From positions 8,653,744 through 8,717,743 of the forward strand of contig CM040443.1 of the NCBI GenBank assembly GCA_022749755.1: 64,000 bases of DNA, in the 5' to 3' direction. The notes beneath the pieces are model-generated. The model saw only the letters and a program-made list of their open reading frames with translations. It was not told the origin of the DNA and did not search any database. Source of the stretch: Azadirachta indica (Eukaryota; Streptophyta; Magnoliopsida; Sapindales; Meliaceae). This document shows, in pieces, positions 25,411 through 37,680 of the stretch (positions within the stretch are counted from its first letter, which is position 1; the number at the start of each line of letters is the position of its first letter). A program made the translations under genes and the position numbers.

Positions 25411-28400
25411 ATGGGAAACTGTTTAGAGCGTTCTTCTGCTAGAGTAGATTCCACCCAGAGCCCTCATATTACTTCGGGTATTATGTTATGATCTCTTATT
25501 AATTGCTTAAGTTTTAGGGTGAATTCTTCAACAGTTTTGTTGGGTGTCTGTTGTCTTCGACTGAGACTTGGATTTTAAGTTTTGGAGAATTCATGTGTTT
25601 GTGGATCCTCGGTAACTTTATATTTGTGATTCTTTTTTTTTACATATTTTTGTGGTTGTCTGTCCGGAAATGGATGCTTTCAGCTAAGGTATTTACATTG
25701 ATTTGGTTCGATTCATGTTTCCGACTTTATATTTGTGACCTCTGTGCATTTCAGCTCTTTACTGAGATTCAGCTAAAGATCTTCAAATCTATTTTTACGG
25801 TCTTTGAAATTGAGTGTTGAATTAGTTTTGTAGATAAATTAATTTGATCGATTTTTCCTTTTTGTGAATGGTAATTTTTTTCTTTGATGAACTTTACTCT
25901 AAAAATAAAGTTTGTGTTACTGGTAATAACTAATTTGCCTTTTGTCTTGGACTTTTATTAACATATTGGAACTCAGCAGTGCGGAAAGCATAAAAAGATA
26001 ATTTAAATTGACTTAACCCGACTTGTGAATTATCATGCTTGGTAGAATGGTAGAAATAGAGAGGAATATCGTTTCCTGTTCTGGAGGGTTTCTTTTTCCT
26101 GTTTTGATCCTTAGCGGTAATGCAAGCAAAATTCTCTTTATGCTTGGAAATGATTTCTACTTAGCAATAAGAAATTTCAAGGAACACAAAAACAGGGTAG
26201 GGATTACTTTTTTGTCAGCTGCTTTTTCCCTAATTACAGAGTGGGCATTCAGATACTAATATAGATACAGATTGTAAATTTACTTGGGAGATAAACAAAA
26301 CAACTGGGAACATGAATAAATCTAATGTATCTCTTAAAGTATATTAGGATTAAAGTAATACTTTTCATCTGTAAAAGGTTGTGTGCAACACAGAACATGT
26401 CTCTGTTATTTTGAATTTAAATACAGTCATATATAACTTGCCTGCTATTTTCTTTAGTGCAATTGTAAGAATTCTGGAACTCATTTTATAGACCGGAGAC
26501 TAAGTGGGTTGTAGATTTTGAATTTGGATACGGTCATTTATAAATTGCCTGCTATTTTCGTTAGTGCAATTGTTAGAATTCTGGAACTCATTTTTCTCTT
26601 CTGGCATCAGGAGCCTCAAGAATTTCTAGTAGATCCAGCCGTTCCTCTGCTCCTTCTAGCTTACCTATTCCACCTTCAAGTGAAAAAGGAAGTTCTGAAT
26701 GTCTTCCAACACCAAGGTCTGAGGGTGAAATATTGTTATCCCCTAATTTGAAAGCCTTTACATTCAGTGAGCTCAAGAATGCTACCAGAAACTTTCGTCC
26801 TGACAGTCTTCTTGGTGAAGGTGGATTTGGTTATGTTTTCAAGGGATGGATTGATGAACACTCACTTTCACCCGCTAAGCCTGGATCAGGAATGGTTGTT
26901 GCTGTCAAGAAGCTTAAACCTGAAGGTTTCCAAGGCCACAAGGAGTGGTTGGTAGGTTTTTTTTTTTTTAAACTCTTTTTCCTATTCTTCTTTACAATTT
27001 CAGGCTTTGTCTACTCACTGACAGCCAATTGGTTTCAGACAGAAGTAAATTATCTTGGACAGCTTCACCATCCAAATCTAGTTAAACTAATTGGGTATTG
27101 TTTGGAGGGCGAGAATCGGCTTCTGGTCTACGAGTTCATGCCCAAAGGCAGTCTAGAGAATCATTTGTTTAGAAGTAAGTAATGCATTCCAAGAAAGTGA
27201 TCAGGAAGCATTTCTGTATCATATAACGCATAGCTGTATTTCTATATTCCCTGGATGCTGATCCTCTTGCTCAGATAATTGCCAATAAACGGGAATATGG
27301 GCAGTTACAAACCTTTCATTATGTGCAGTACTTGTTGCAGAAAATTAAAAATACTCTTCTTCTAGAACATTTATGGGGCTAAATTCACTTGTTGGTTTGT
27401 CTATTGAAATAAATAGCAAACAAGTCTTTTTGGTAGGCTTAGCATTTGTGTGTTCTTCCCTTCTCTTTTCATTGGTTCTAGGGGAGATTTGTACAGCAGA
27501 CATCCATCTGGCCCGTAGGCAAAATTACCATGTGAAAGAGCAGAGGGAAAAGTAGGTTTAATTTGATTTACCAAGTGGCCACAAGATTATCCTTCCCCAC
27601 GTGGGAGTTGCCCTTATTTGCGCCAAATTTGCGCAATTGTATGCAAGCTGTTGCCTTCTCAATACACATATCTGACTATAGATGACTGCACAAGCAAACT
27701 ACAGATCACTGAGTGAACTGTCTTATTCACCTCACACCCAGCAATAACTACTGTCTCTAGGATGTACCATTGACGGGGTCTTCCTATCCCAAGGCTACTG
27801 TTTCTTTAAACCAGTTTGCAAATGAAATGTTAGCATTATCATGAAGCTCCTTCATTTAGCTGTGATCCTTGATGCTATCTTTAATTTTCAGGAGGACCGC
27901 AGCCACTTTCTTGGGCGGTGAGGATGAAAGTGGCCATAGGTGCTGCTAGAGGGCTCTCTTTCCTTCATGATGCAAAATCACAAGTTATATATCGTGATTT
28001 CAAGGCTTCTAATATTCTACTAGATGCGGTATGCTGTTAACCAGTGAAATATCTCATTACTTTGCCAGTAATTGTATAAATAATGTTATATCATCAGTTT
28101 CATGCAAGTTTACCGGCGGCATTACTAATGCTTTGGGAATGCAGGAATTCAATGCAAAACTTTCTGATTTTGGTTTGGCCAAGGCTGGGCCCACTGGGGA
28201 TAGGACTCATGTTTCTACGCAAGTTATGGGTACTCATGGCTATGCAGCACCCGAATATGTTGCTACAGGTCTGTCAAATGCTCATGTTAAGAACTATTTT
28301 TATTTAACTTGCTAGTTGCTGGTTCTGAATTAAGTTTGTGAATTATAAATTGTTGTGGATTTGCTATCATTGGGTCTTTGATGCTCATATATCAATCACA

Positions 28401-29299
28401 TAATAAAGCTCAGAAAGTGTTGACCCATCCCATGTTTTCTTAGAATGAAGTAAACTTGCCCTGATGTGGAATCTAATGATTATGAACATTAAATAAGTTG
28501 ATTTTTGACCTTCTGATTTCTTTTTTATTTCTGGCTCTCTTTTCTAAATGGAATCCAGAGTTTTATATGTATACCCACCACATTTTAATTGGAGGGTCTC
28601 ACTCTTGAAATTGTTTCTAATCAGGAAGATGTCTAAGTTTGTTGGGTTCTTGTATATGCAATTTGAAAAAAGTAGAATTGCTTCTCTTGATTGAGATTTG
28701 AGTACTTTTCTTTATATACATTCTTTTCAAGTAATCATCACAATAAAACCTCAGGAAGTTATTTTATTAATAATCAAAGAATTTTCTTCATGTATTTTGT
28801 GTTGTTGAAGTTAAATATGTAACAAATCTGTTATTGCTGAACAGGTCGGCTTACAGCTAAAAGTGATGTCTATAGCTTTGGGGTTGTATTGCTTGAACTA
28901 TTGTCTGGGCGATGTGCTGTAGACAAAACTAAAGTTGGTATTGAGCAGAATCTGGTAGACTGGGCAAAACCATATTTGTCTGACAAACGGAAATTATTTC
29001 GAATTATGGACACTAAGCTAGGGGGCCAGTACCCCCAGAAAGCAGCCCATATAGCTGCAACCCTTGCCTTACAGTGCCTAAATACTGAAGCTAAACTTAG
29101 GCCTCGTATGTCGGAGGTTTTAGCAACACTGGAACGACTTGAAGCCCCCAAAAATTCAGCCAAGCTCTCCCAGTCTGAACATCAGACTGTCTCAGTTCCA
29201 GTGCGGAAGTCACCCATGAGGCAGCACCGTTCTCCTCTGAATTTGACACCCAGTGCATCACCGTTGCCACCACACCGGCAATCTCCACGTGTACGTTAA
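25411..29299 (+). CDS. PBL2: Receptor-like cytoplasmic kinase, PBL2/PBL3 (APK2) type
   Basis: Six exons (25411-25477, 26611-26951, 27039-27174, 27892-28028, 28145-28268, 28845-29299) join in frame to about 419 aa. The N terminus MGNCLERS has Gly2 for myristoylation and Cys4 for palmitoylation, so plasma-membrane attachment is expected. The kinase domain has the glycine loop GEGGFG, catalytic Lys122 (VAVK), the RLCK-VII form YRDFK with Asp217, DFG at Asp235 and [10 protein letters not shown]. The tail ends in SPRVR. The extended match in N terminus, kinase core and tail places it with Arabidopsis APK2A/PBL2 and APK2B/PBL3. Family members relay signals from immune and growth receptors; this one's exact role cannot be read from sequence. 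The start is fixed by the myristoylation motif in a short first exon. Intron 1 is long (1.1 kb) and contains a local duplication. Confidence 0.93.
26408..26596. repeat. 82-bp direct duplication in kinase intron 1
   Basis: Two similar copies (about 26408-26489 and 26515-26596, period 107 bp) share the block CTGCTATTTTC and the ending AATTCTGGAACTCATTTT. The second copy ends 15 bp before the exon 2 acceptor at 26611, so the duplication may have copied the branch-point region. Confidence 0.75.
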
Positions 29300-29827
29300 A
29301 CTGTGAAGCATCTTATTTGTAAATTTCTTATATGCTTCCTGATCTGTTGTATGTATGGATGTCTTCCGATGCAATTTTGAATGCATTGTACTGAAAATCA
29401 TCATGGCCTTTTCTGTTTACTGATTATATGTAGTATTCTTATTGTATTTGCACCAGTGGTCCAGGTATAAATGCCTCTTTTGCTGTTTTACACAGCCTCT
29501 TAATTTATTGTTATTGAGTAAATGATTCTTCTGGTCATGATGCTAACCTAGTAAATGGCCTAAGTCTTTAATTAGGCGTATTCTAGATTACAAGCTACTT
29601 TGTTTGTTTGGATAGCAATTTGTGGTGTTTTTATTTGCCTTTCATTTTTAGAAAGCAGTTGGATTCTTTTCTCTCAACACAAAGATCTTGTTGCAGATAG
29701 ATAAGATACAGTATGATATTAAATAACATGCGTAATGTACAATAAGTGAATTAGAGCATGATAGGAAAAAGCAAAATAAACAAAATTAGCTTACTAGATT
29801 TTGACTATCTTCACTTCTGGGAAGATG
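29300..29827. other. Convergent kinase spacer (3' UTRs)
   Basis: About 0.5 kb lie between the stop codons of two oppositely oriented kinase genes. It should hold both 3' UTRs, which may overlap. No other feature is seen. Confidence 0.6.
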
Positions 29828-31729
29828 TTAAAAGAGAGAAGTTCTTTTCCTGTGTGTAGATAGTCTAAGTGAGTTCTGATAGCAGCTACCCATGTTTAGC
29901 TGTAGTAGCTCTAGATAAGTGACAACCTCAGTCATTGTTGGCCGAATCTTAGGGTCTAAGTCAAGGCATTTGAGGATGATTTCAGCGAACTCTTGAGCTT
30001 CTTCCATCCGAATATTCCTTCCTAGTTTCTCATCAATAATATGATGCAGTTCCCGCTTGTTGCTAAGGTATGGCTTAGCCCACCTCCCCGCCAACCCATT
30101 AGGATATTTCATGGCTGCATTTTTGCCTGAGAGTATCTCTAGGAGAACCACTCCGAAGCTGTATACATCAGTTTTTAGTGTCAAACGACCTGTAAAAGCT
30201 GAGAATATCAGCCCACATTAGAGCTACCATGGTCCAAGCTGTATGCTTAGATGTGGTCTAAGTCAAAATATTTTACCCGTTGCAATGTATTCAGGAGCGA
30301 AATAACCTCTGGTGCCAAGTACCCTTGTGGAGACGTGGGACTTGTCACCTAGGGGTCCAAACTTAGCCAGTCCAAAATCTGAAATTTTGGCATTGAAATC
30401 CTGCAATATTTACTCTTATTGCCGATGATAGTTACAAAAAGAACACCTTGGTACATGCAGGATTTAAATTATATTGTCAATAAGATACACAGATCTCGCA
30501 AAAGCATTGTAACTATAGTAAAATAAAGAAAACTCACGTTGTCTAGGAGTACATTCGATGCTTTGACATCCCGATGAATGACCGGCCTCCAGTAAGTATG
30601 AAGGTGTTGTAAGCCCCTCGCTGCTCCTAGAGCTATTTTGATTCTTCGACCCCAGTTTAGCTCTGTATCATCTTCTGTAAAGCCAATATTAGTTTCATAC
30701 TATCATTCCTATCTGTGCTGACATACGCCCAAATTTGGTGCATGAGGCAGAAAATACTAGCAGTTAAGTGCTTTCACCTTTCAAGAGATGGTCTTCCAAA
30801 CTTCCTCTAGTCATGTACTCATAAACCAGCATTCTGTGTTCATCCTCGGAGCAGTATCCTATCAGCTTGACTACATTTGGATGATTTAATCTGCTCAAAA
30901 ATCTCAATTCATTCTGTAGGCATACACAAGAATAATTCTTAGAGAGAGTGAGAATACAGAGAGGAAATGGATAAGAGTTTGAGAGTGATGAAACCAGACC
31001 TGCCATTCGTCATGGCCTTGAAATCCTTTCCTTCTGAGCCTCTTGACAGCAACAGCAAGACCATCTTTCCGTTTTGCGGCAGTCATTGTGCGAGAATTTA
31101 TATATCCTATATAAACATCACCAAAACCACCCTGACCGATTAAATTCTTTTCACTAAATTTGCTGGTGGATGCTTCTAGGACACTATGGTAAAAGCAGTT
31201 GAGCTTGTGAGCAGGAAACACTTCATCCTTATTTATTTTCGCAGCTGGGAAATCTCTTGCAGTGGCAGGTAAACTCTCTGGAAAACCATGCTTTCCGTCC
31301 TTGTGATGATTTTCTGCGCATAAAACACATAATCAAACAAAGAATCACATTAGGAAAGAACCCATATTCAATTCCGAAAGTTTATACCTTTCTGTGAACT
31401 TGAAGAAGCAAAAGCAGTTTTCCACTCTCGGTTCTGGTAGCCGCATCTGTAATCTTGACAACGGTTTTCTGCAGCAATGAATGAAAAAAAGCATACTCTG
31501 CCTATAGAACTGAAAACGTTAACTGAAAGAAACACATCAAATACAGAAATATACCTCGTAAAATATCCAATGAAAAAGATGAAGTCTTTTTCTTTTTAAC
31601 TGCCGTAGAAGTTCTGCTCTGATTAGGAACTCGAGTCCTATCTCCTCCTACAAAGAAACCAGCTGGAGGTTGAGCAATTTCAACTCGTTGATTCGGTTCT
31701 TGACTTTTTTTTATCAGACAATTTCCCAT
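29828..31729 (-). CDS. Receptor-like cytoplasmic kinase, RLCK-VII (PBL-like), divergent
   Basis: Seven minus-strand exons (31729-31555, 31468-31388, 31313-31000, 30913-30778, 30674-30538, 30400-30277, 30189-29828) join in frame to about 442 aa. I chose the second of two ATGs (31729, not 31735) because it gives MGNC with Gly2 and Cys4 for acylation. The kinase core is complete: GQGGFG, Lys176 in VAVK, HRD with Asp271, DFG with Asp289, [10 protein letters not shown]. It should therefore be active. Three internal exons are 136, 137 and 124 nt, exactly as in the neighbouring PBL2-type gene, which shows common family origin. It differs by an N-terminal region of about 85 residues interrupted by an extra exon rich in Cys, Tyr and Arg. 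It lies tail to tail with the PBL2-type gene. I cannot assign it to a named PBL. Confidence 0.9.
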
Positions 31730-32993
31730 GGCCAAGCAAACTCAAAAGCCTTAGCGGAATAAATTACACAGTGAGATCAAGATTCAAACGCACATGAATA
31801 ATGACTCTCAAATTTTGAACATGTGGGCCTTGTTAATAATGCTGATGAGGTGAAGGGAACTATGCAAAAGGCTCTGCGTATAGTCTGAGATCATTTAATA
31901 AGAAGGATAAATCCTTTGCTAACGATGATTGCAAAGCTCAAAGTCCAAACACTTATGTATAAATTTCCAAATGTGATGCATATTCACTTCAAAATATGAA
32001 GCCAACTCTTGGTCATCCGATGATACTTTTATGACAACATGAAACTAAGATGGAGAATATTACAAGGTTTAAAGGACAGTTGTAAGACGTTGATGCATGA
32101 AAATTCGAAGAATCTTTGCCTCGGACAAATGAAATTCACTTGCCCTTTCGCGTTCTTTGGAGCCATAATCTTGTTTATGTCTATTAATTAATTTGATTAG
32201 AGAGCAAAAAGTGTACAATGACGTCGTTTAATGAAGTGGCACGTAGGCTTTTGCTACGTCTCTGCCTTTTCATCTGTTTGATTTAGCAATCTATATTTGT
32301 ATTTATTTTTCTAATTAGACTAATAATATTAGAACGTGGCATTATAGCTGAATTCTTTTGTAGTATGCAAAATTTGTAGAATATTATATATAATTATATA
32401 TGTATAAAAATTAATGAAATAAATAACGTGAAATATGCTTAAGATAATACCATATTTTTTTTTTGCAAAATGTACGGCAACTAATCGTGGGTTCACAAAT
32501 GCCAGAATTAAAGATAAGGGTGGAATTAGAATATAAAAAGCTATTCTTATCCTCATTTGAAATAGAGTTAGTTCCGTATCCAAACATCCGCTTTGTGGAA
32601 ACAATGTTGAAGTTAACGGCCGAAAAATGAAAAATATTCTGACATCGTGTTCAGTTGAGAAGTTGAACGCTGCGCTGCGAACTTAGCCAAGAAGCCTAGT
32701 ATTCTCACTTTGGCTTGTTGCTGATGATCGGTTTTTCCTTGCTTTCTAGTCAGACGAGAACAGGTAACTGAATTTCTCAATCTCAACTCGTGTTCAAGCT
32801 TTTAACTTTTGAATTGGGGTTCTCATAGGGCCACCTGGTATTTTCCAACTCGGTTTTAGGTATATAAGTTTATTTTTGATCTGGGTAATCTTGAATTAAG
32901 ATTAAATTGCTGAAATTTGATCGGGGTTTTTGCAGATTATGGTGATGACTGAATTTTAAGAGAAGCTAGTATTTTCGTGTTGTTTTATTGAAG
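31730..32993. other. Divergent promoter region, kinase and VPS29
   Basis: About 1.26 kb lie between the kinase start (minus) and the VPS29 start (plus). The right side contains the probable VPS29 5' leader with an intron at about 32764-32935 (CAG|GTAACT to TTTGCAG). No other gene is seen. Confidence 0.55.
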
Positions 32994-35737
32994 ATGGTGT
33001 TAGTACTTGCAATAGGAGATCTTCACATTCCTCACCGGGCTTCTGATCTGCCACCAAAATTCAAATCCATGCTTGTTCCTGGCAAGATTCAGCACATCAT
33101 TTGCACTGGCAATCTCTCTGTAAAAGTAAATATTTCTCTTTGAAGAATGGTAATTTCTCTTTTGGGTTTGTGTGGCACGTTCTTAACACTTAGCTTACCG
33201 AGTTAACTTTATTCTTATATAAACAAATTCTTCCTGTCTTGTCTTTTGGGTTTAGTTATTGTTTGTGATTTTATTGATTGGGCTCTTTTCGTATTGTTTG
33301 CGGAATGTAGGAGTAGCTTTGGGTTTGCATCCTGAATTTCTCTTGAAAAATGAAGTCAAATGTAATTTTTATTGGAATTGGATTCCTGATACTATTATTA
33401 CCCTTTCTTCTTGTTTCGAAAGACACAGAAATTTTGGAAGAGCTTATAATTCGCTGGCATAGTAACATTTTTGTAATGCTTCCTGCTGGTTCTACTGATA
33501 AGTGTAACCAAATACTGCATAATGATTGCATGCTGAATGATATGATTCAGAAGGTAATCTGTTAATCCAAATGGCCTCCTGGTGGAGCAAACTGGATAAA
33601 TAAATAAAATTATCCTGGTTTGAAAAATTAAGGAGAACACTCCTTGGAATTCACAGTGAAATGTTAAATACATTTGGTAATTAATATTTTTCAATGATGG
33701 TATTGACATGTAGCTGGTAGATGCCTCAAAATTAATGATTAGATATGTGAAAAGTTTCCTGGTTGTGAATGTGTAACTTATATTGTGGATCCAGATGTCA
33801 CACATAATTAATTTATCAATACAAATTTCCTGGTATAAATTCGGTTGTCATCATGCAATTTAACAGCTTTCATGTACAAAATGCAAATGCCGTTCTCTCA
33901 AGTTTATTTATCTTTAGCATTAGAAGGAGATTATTTGACTTTGACCTGATCCATTAACAACAATGTGATGCCATCAGATTGTGTATAATGCTGAAAAAAA
34001 AAAACTGTTGCCAAGATAGACTATTGCTCAGACTTAAAAATTTTCATTTTAGTTTTTGCTATCATTTTTGCTTGATATTCTTACAGGACACTTGAGCTTA
34101 TTGCTTTATTGGTAGGCATGATTGTCAGTTCAACCCCACAGATCATCTCTTGAGCTTTTAGTACCCTGCTCTAGATTTTCATATATGTGGTTAATGCTTT
34201 GATAAATGTGTTGTAGAAATGATTGACGTTCCTTTTCTTTATTGCGTGCTTCCTTTCCAACTAATATTACAATAACATTGTGTTAGATTTACTCTTATAG
34301 ATGATTTCAATGAGCAGGAAGTCCATGACTATTTGAAGAGCCTTTGTCCTGATTTGCTTGTTACCCGAGGTGAATATGATGAAGATTCATGTTATCCAGA
34401 AACTAAGACTCTCACCATTGGTCAATTCAAGCTTGGGATATGCCATGGTCATCAGGTTTGGTTTTCCCTTGCTATGGTGTGTTGACTGAATCACGTCTTC
34501 TGGTGTCAAAATATCTGCCTCTTACATGAATTGCATGCAGTTCATGCTGAACTTTTTTTTGCATTGTAGCTTAGTAAAATAAATTATCTCCAGTAATTCT
34601 GCATCCTATGCCCATACCTGTTACGTGCCATGTTGCATACAGGTACAGTTCTTTAGAGGAAGGGCATACAGTGTGATACTACTCTGCTTTATGGGTGCGT
34701 TTGGTAGACTGTATTTGATTGTAATGGAGTGGATTGAATTGGATCATACTAGATAAAATTTAATATAGTAATATATTTGGTATGTGATTGTATTATAATA
34801 TATTAATTATATAAAATTTATTGTTATTATTTAATTATGAATTATTATTTTCAAGTAATAATTAAATAATTTAAAAAATTATTTTTTAAAGAAATAAAGA
34901 AAAATAGTACAATACGGGCTAGACCCATGGGGAGGGGCGGGTCAAATTTGGGGGGTTTTGATTGTATTATTTTTGGTTTTTATATAATTCAGTCTCTGCA
35001 CCAAATACTGGACAAAAATTTTTTTGTCTTGCATAGCAATATAGTACAGTCCAGACCTGCCTATCAAACATGCCCTATGTGTCCTTAGTTGATCACCATG
35101 AGTTTGAAATGGAAAAAGTTGATCTTATTATATTTTTCCCCATGATATCAATTTTTTGTTCTGCCAAGCTGAAGGAAGACTTTGGCTGCTGGAGATGTAA
35201 TGGCATTACTAGAGGCAGAAACTTGTTTCAATCAACAGACCTTTTGATGCTTAATCCCGGGGCTCCAAATTGGTTTCTGACAATTGTTCTTTAGTCACCT
35301 TTGATGTCATCAAGATTTTTCAGACATTTTCTATTATCTTTAGACTGTATTCAGTTTCTTTCAATTGCAATAAAAGTTTGTTGCTTGCTATAAACTGTTT
35401 CTATTAATTCTTCTTTTGTGTCCACCATCGGAAGGTTATTCCATGGGGAGACTTGGACTCATTGGCAATGCTACAAAGGCAATTGGACGTGGACATCCTT
35501 GTGAGCGGTCATACCCATCAATTCAAGGCCTACAAACACGAGGGTGGTGTTGTTATAAATCCCGGCTCTGCAACTGGTGCCTACAGTAGCTTTACTTATG
35601 ATGTGAACCCAAGCTTTGTACTCATGGATATTGATGGTCTGCGTGTCGTGGTTTATGTATATGAACTAATTGATGGTGAAGTAAAGGTTGACAAAATCGA
35701 TTTTAAGAAAACAGCCACTACTCGATCAGCACACTGA
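32994..35737 (+). CDS. VPS29: Retromer core subunit VPS29
   Basis: Three exons (32994-33125, 34318-34455, 35435-35737) join in frame to 190 aa, the exact length of the plant protein. VPS29 has a metallophosphoesterase fold and joins VPS35 and VPS26 in the retromer, which returns vacuolar sorting receptors and PIN auxin carriers from endosomes. The metal-site-like motifs are visible: GDLH (Asp9, His11), TGN (Asn40), HGHQ (His87, His89) and GHTHQF (His116, His118). The enzyme site is generally regarded as inactive and used for protein binding. Exon 1 starts directly with [11 protein letters not shown], as in all orthologues. Intron 2 contains a MITE. A probable intron sits in the 5' leader. Frames and splice sites are intact. 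Confidence 0.96.
34690..35078. mobile_element. 383-bp MITE in VPS29 intron 2
   Basis: The element spans 34693-35075. Its ends are inverted repeats, GGGTGCGTTTGGTAGAC on the left and the reverse complement of GGGCATGTTTGATAGGC on the right. It is flanked by the 3-bp direct repeat TAT (34690-34692 and 35076-35078). The interior is AT-rich and non-coding. TIRs with a core GTTTGRTA and a 3-bp duplication suggest a PIF/Harbinger-type MITE, though TAT is not the usual TWA target. Confidence 0.75.
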
Positions 35738-36270
35738 TTCAAGCATGTGATACCAACTGCATCCTTGAATTTGTTGGACTAATTGGTGAGAGCTCTTATG
35801 TACTGCCAATAAGTTTTTCGTGTGTAAATAGAAGCTTCATTTCTTGCCAAATTTCAGAAATTTTCTTCAATAGTTTTGCTGGATTTGAGAGAATATGTGT
35901 TGAGATGCATAATCAAGGATTTATTTGGGGTTCATTTCTAACTTACCGGAGTTTTATTTGGTGTTGAAAGTATCTGCTATTGGATTCTTCAATAGCCGTG
36001 TGTTTTTTTTGTTTTCTATTTTTTCCTCCTTTAATGTGGATTTTCGTAGTTTGAAAAATTTGGATAATCATACACATTAAAGATAGTTATTATAGCTTTC
36101 GGTTTTATCATGAATTAGTATAGGATTATCCAATCGTTTCCATGTCTTACCAAGGACTTCCATTCCACTGCAAAACCTGGCTATATATAAACATCCAATT
36201 CAATTCAAACTCTACTGCTACGCTGCTACACGAGTATTAATTTCTTCCAAGTTTCAAGAGATCATCGATC
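35738..36270. other. VPS29 3' region and RING gene promoter
   Basis: It holds the VPS29 3' UTR and then the promoter of the RING gene, with a TATA box TATATAAA at about 36183-36190, about 85 bp before its ATG. The paralogue at 42515 has its TATA box at the same distance. Confidence 0.6.
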
Positions 36271-36981
36271 ATGGAATTTGTTTACGGTGATGGCAATTAT
36301 CATCTGCGAGTTGAGCAGCCCAACATAGATTTAGACCATCTTTATCCAGAATTACCGTATGTTGTACTTCGACTGAAGATTTCCTTCCTGGTGGAAAGCA
36401 GATTTATGACCTGTTTAGCCGACGGAAGCACCACAGGCCTTGACTATTTTTTGTCGAACCCAGTAAAAGAAAGATCACGCACCTTTGTTCTTCGTGATTT
36501 CTTTGAAAATTCACGTGTTACATGCATAAGTCTTTCAGAAATACTATCAACGTTGGAAGTCGATGGAGAATGTTTTAATCAAATAATTGAAACAATTATT
36601 AGCATCGGTCGCTATATGTGCAACTGCATAGCAAACAAGGGTAGAAAAGTATTGTGTTTGAATGTTAGCATTACGGAAAAGCAAGACGTGAATGCCCAGA
36701 ATATGAGTATGGCTCTGAGAGAATCGGCGGCTGAATTTGAAAGAGCAAACAACGGCATGGTGCCGGTGACGCAGTCAGGTTTGGATAGTCTAATCAAGAG
36801 AGTGAAAATTAAAGGTGAGAAAAATTCAAGTGTGCAGGATTGCTCAATATGTTTGGAGGAATTTGAAACACGTTACGCTATAAGTATGCCTTGTTCACAT
36901 TTATTCCACGGCGGGTGTATTTGCAGGTGGCTGAAACGCAGCCATTACTGCCCACTTTGCCGCTATCAATTGCCTACTTAA
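36271..36981 (+). CDS. RING-H2 finger protein, probable E3 ubiquitin ligase (copy 1)
   Basis: Intronless gene of 236 aa. The C-terminal RING-H2 finger (about residues 191-234) has all eight ligands in the order C-x2-C, C-x-H-x2-H-x2-C, C-x2-C: DCSICLEEF, PCSHLFHGGC and CPLC. Such domains recruit E2 enzymes and make the protein a likely ubiquitin ligase. The first 180 residues have no domain I recognise and no membrane segment or signal peptide. They are shared with the copy at 42515 (both begin with YGDGNYHLRVEQP). The start is supported by that shared N terminus and by a TATA box about 85 bp upstream. The gene heads the first unit of a duplicated miR395/RING block. Its substrate and any link to sulfate metabolism are unknown. 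Confidence 0.86.
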   Translation: MEFVYGDGNYHLRVEQPNIDLDHLYPELPYVVLRLKISFLVESRFMTCLADGSTTGLDYFLSNPVKERSRTFVLRDFFENSRVTCISLSEILSTLEVDGECFNQIIETIISIGRYMCNCIANKGRKVLCLNVSITEKQDVNAQNMSMALRESAAEFERANNGMVPVTQSGLDSLIKRVKIKGEKNSSVQDCSICLEEFETRYAISMPCSHLFHGGCICRWLKRSHYCPLCRYQLPT

Positions 36982-37680
36982 TTAACTAATTAGATTACTT
37001 TTGTTTAACTGCGTGCGTGCATCCATCCATCTATGATATAATAAACAATGTAATTGTTCTTTGATGCAAGTTTTTTAAATTATGGAATAATTCAAATTAA
37101 TTATATGAGCTCATTCCAGTTATACAAATCTATGTTTGGATTTTATCTGAACATATTCTCCTAATTAATAGATGCTTTACAGGCATGCCATCGATCATCG
37201 TTCAGTAATATATGCTTTGTTTTGTTAGCATGAAATTCATATATATATATATATATATATAGCCATGTTTATGTATTAATTTTATGCATTGATGTTGATA
37301 TTTGTATCATTCCATTCTTTAATTGCTAAATTAATTCAGTTAAATTAACTTCAAAATTTTATCTCGAGTAATTAATATTAATTACTAGTTAATTAAGCAA
37401 CACTTGTCCATCGCCAATTAAGTGGACGCAGCCGAAAGTGAACACCTAATTTTACATTAATACTTGCTAATTATCGATATATACTGATTATTATTAAAAA
37501 ATAAAAGAAAGAAAGTAAGACGCAGATGTCAGATTCAGAGAGTTGTTGGCCGCTGCTTGTGACTACTGTAGACTGCTCTTTTAATATCACCCACAATTCT
37601 GACCAGATTCAGCTTTTGAAACAAATTATTTGGGGTAAAGACCATGGAATTTTAATGGAATGGATGATGGAGTCAGCTCA
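36982..37680. other. Spacer before miR395 hairpin A
   Basis: It contains the RING gene 3' UTR, an (AT)n tract at about 37239-37260 and, at about 37588-37611, the motif ACCCACAATTCTGACCAG followed by ATTCA, which is conserved before every + strand miR395 copy. Confidence 0.5.

Noticed and set aside
35070..35294. Possible extra VPS29 exon in intron 2
   Set aside because: Its translation does not match VPS29, and exon 2 joins exon 3 perfectly (HGHQ-VIPWGD).
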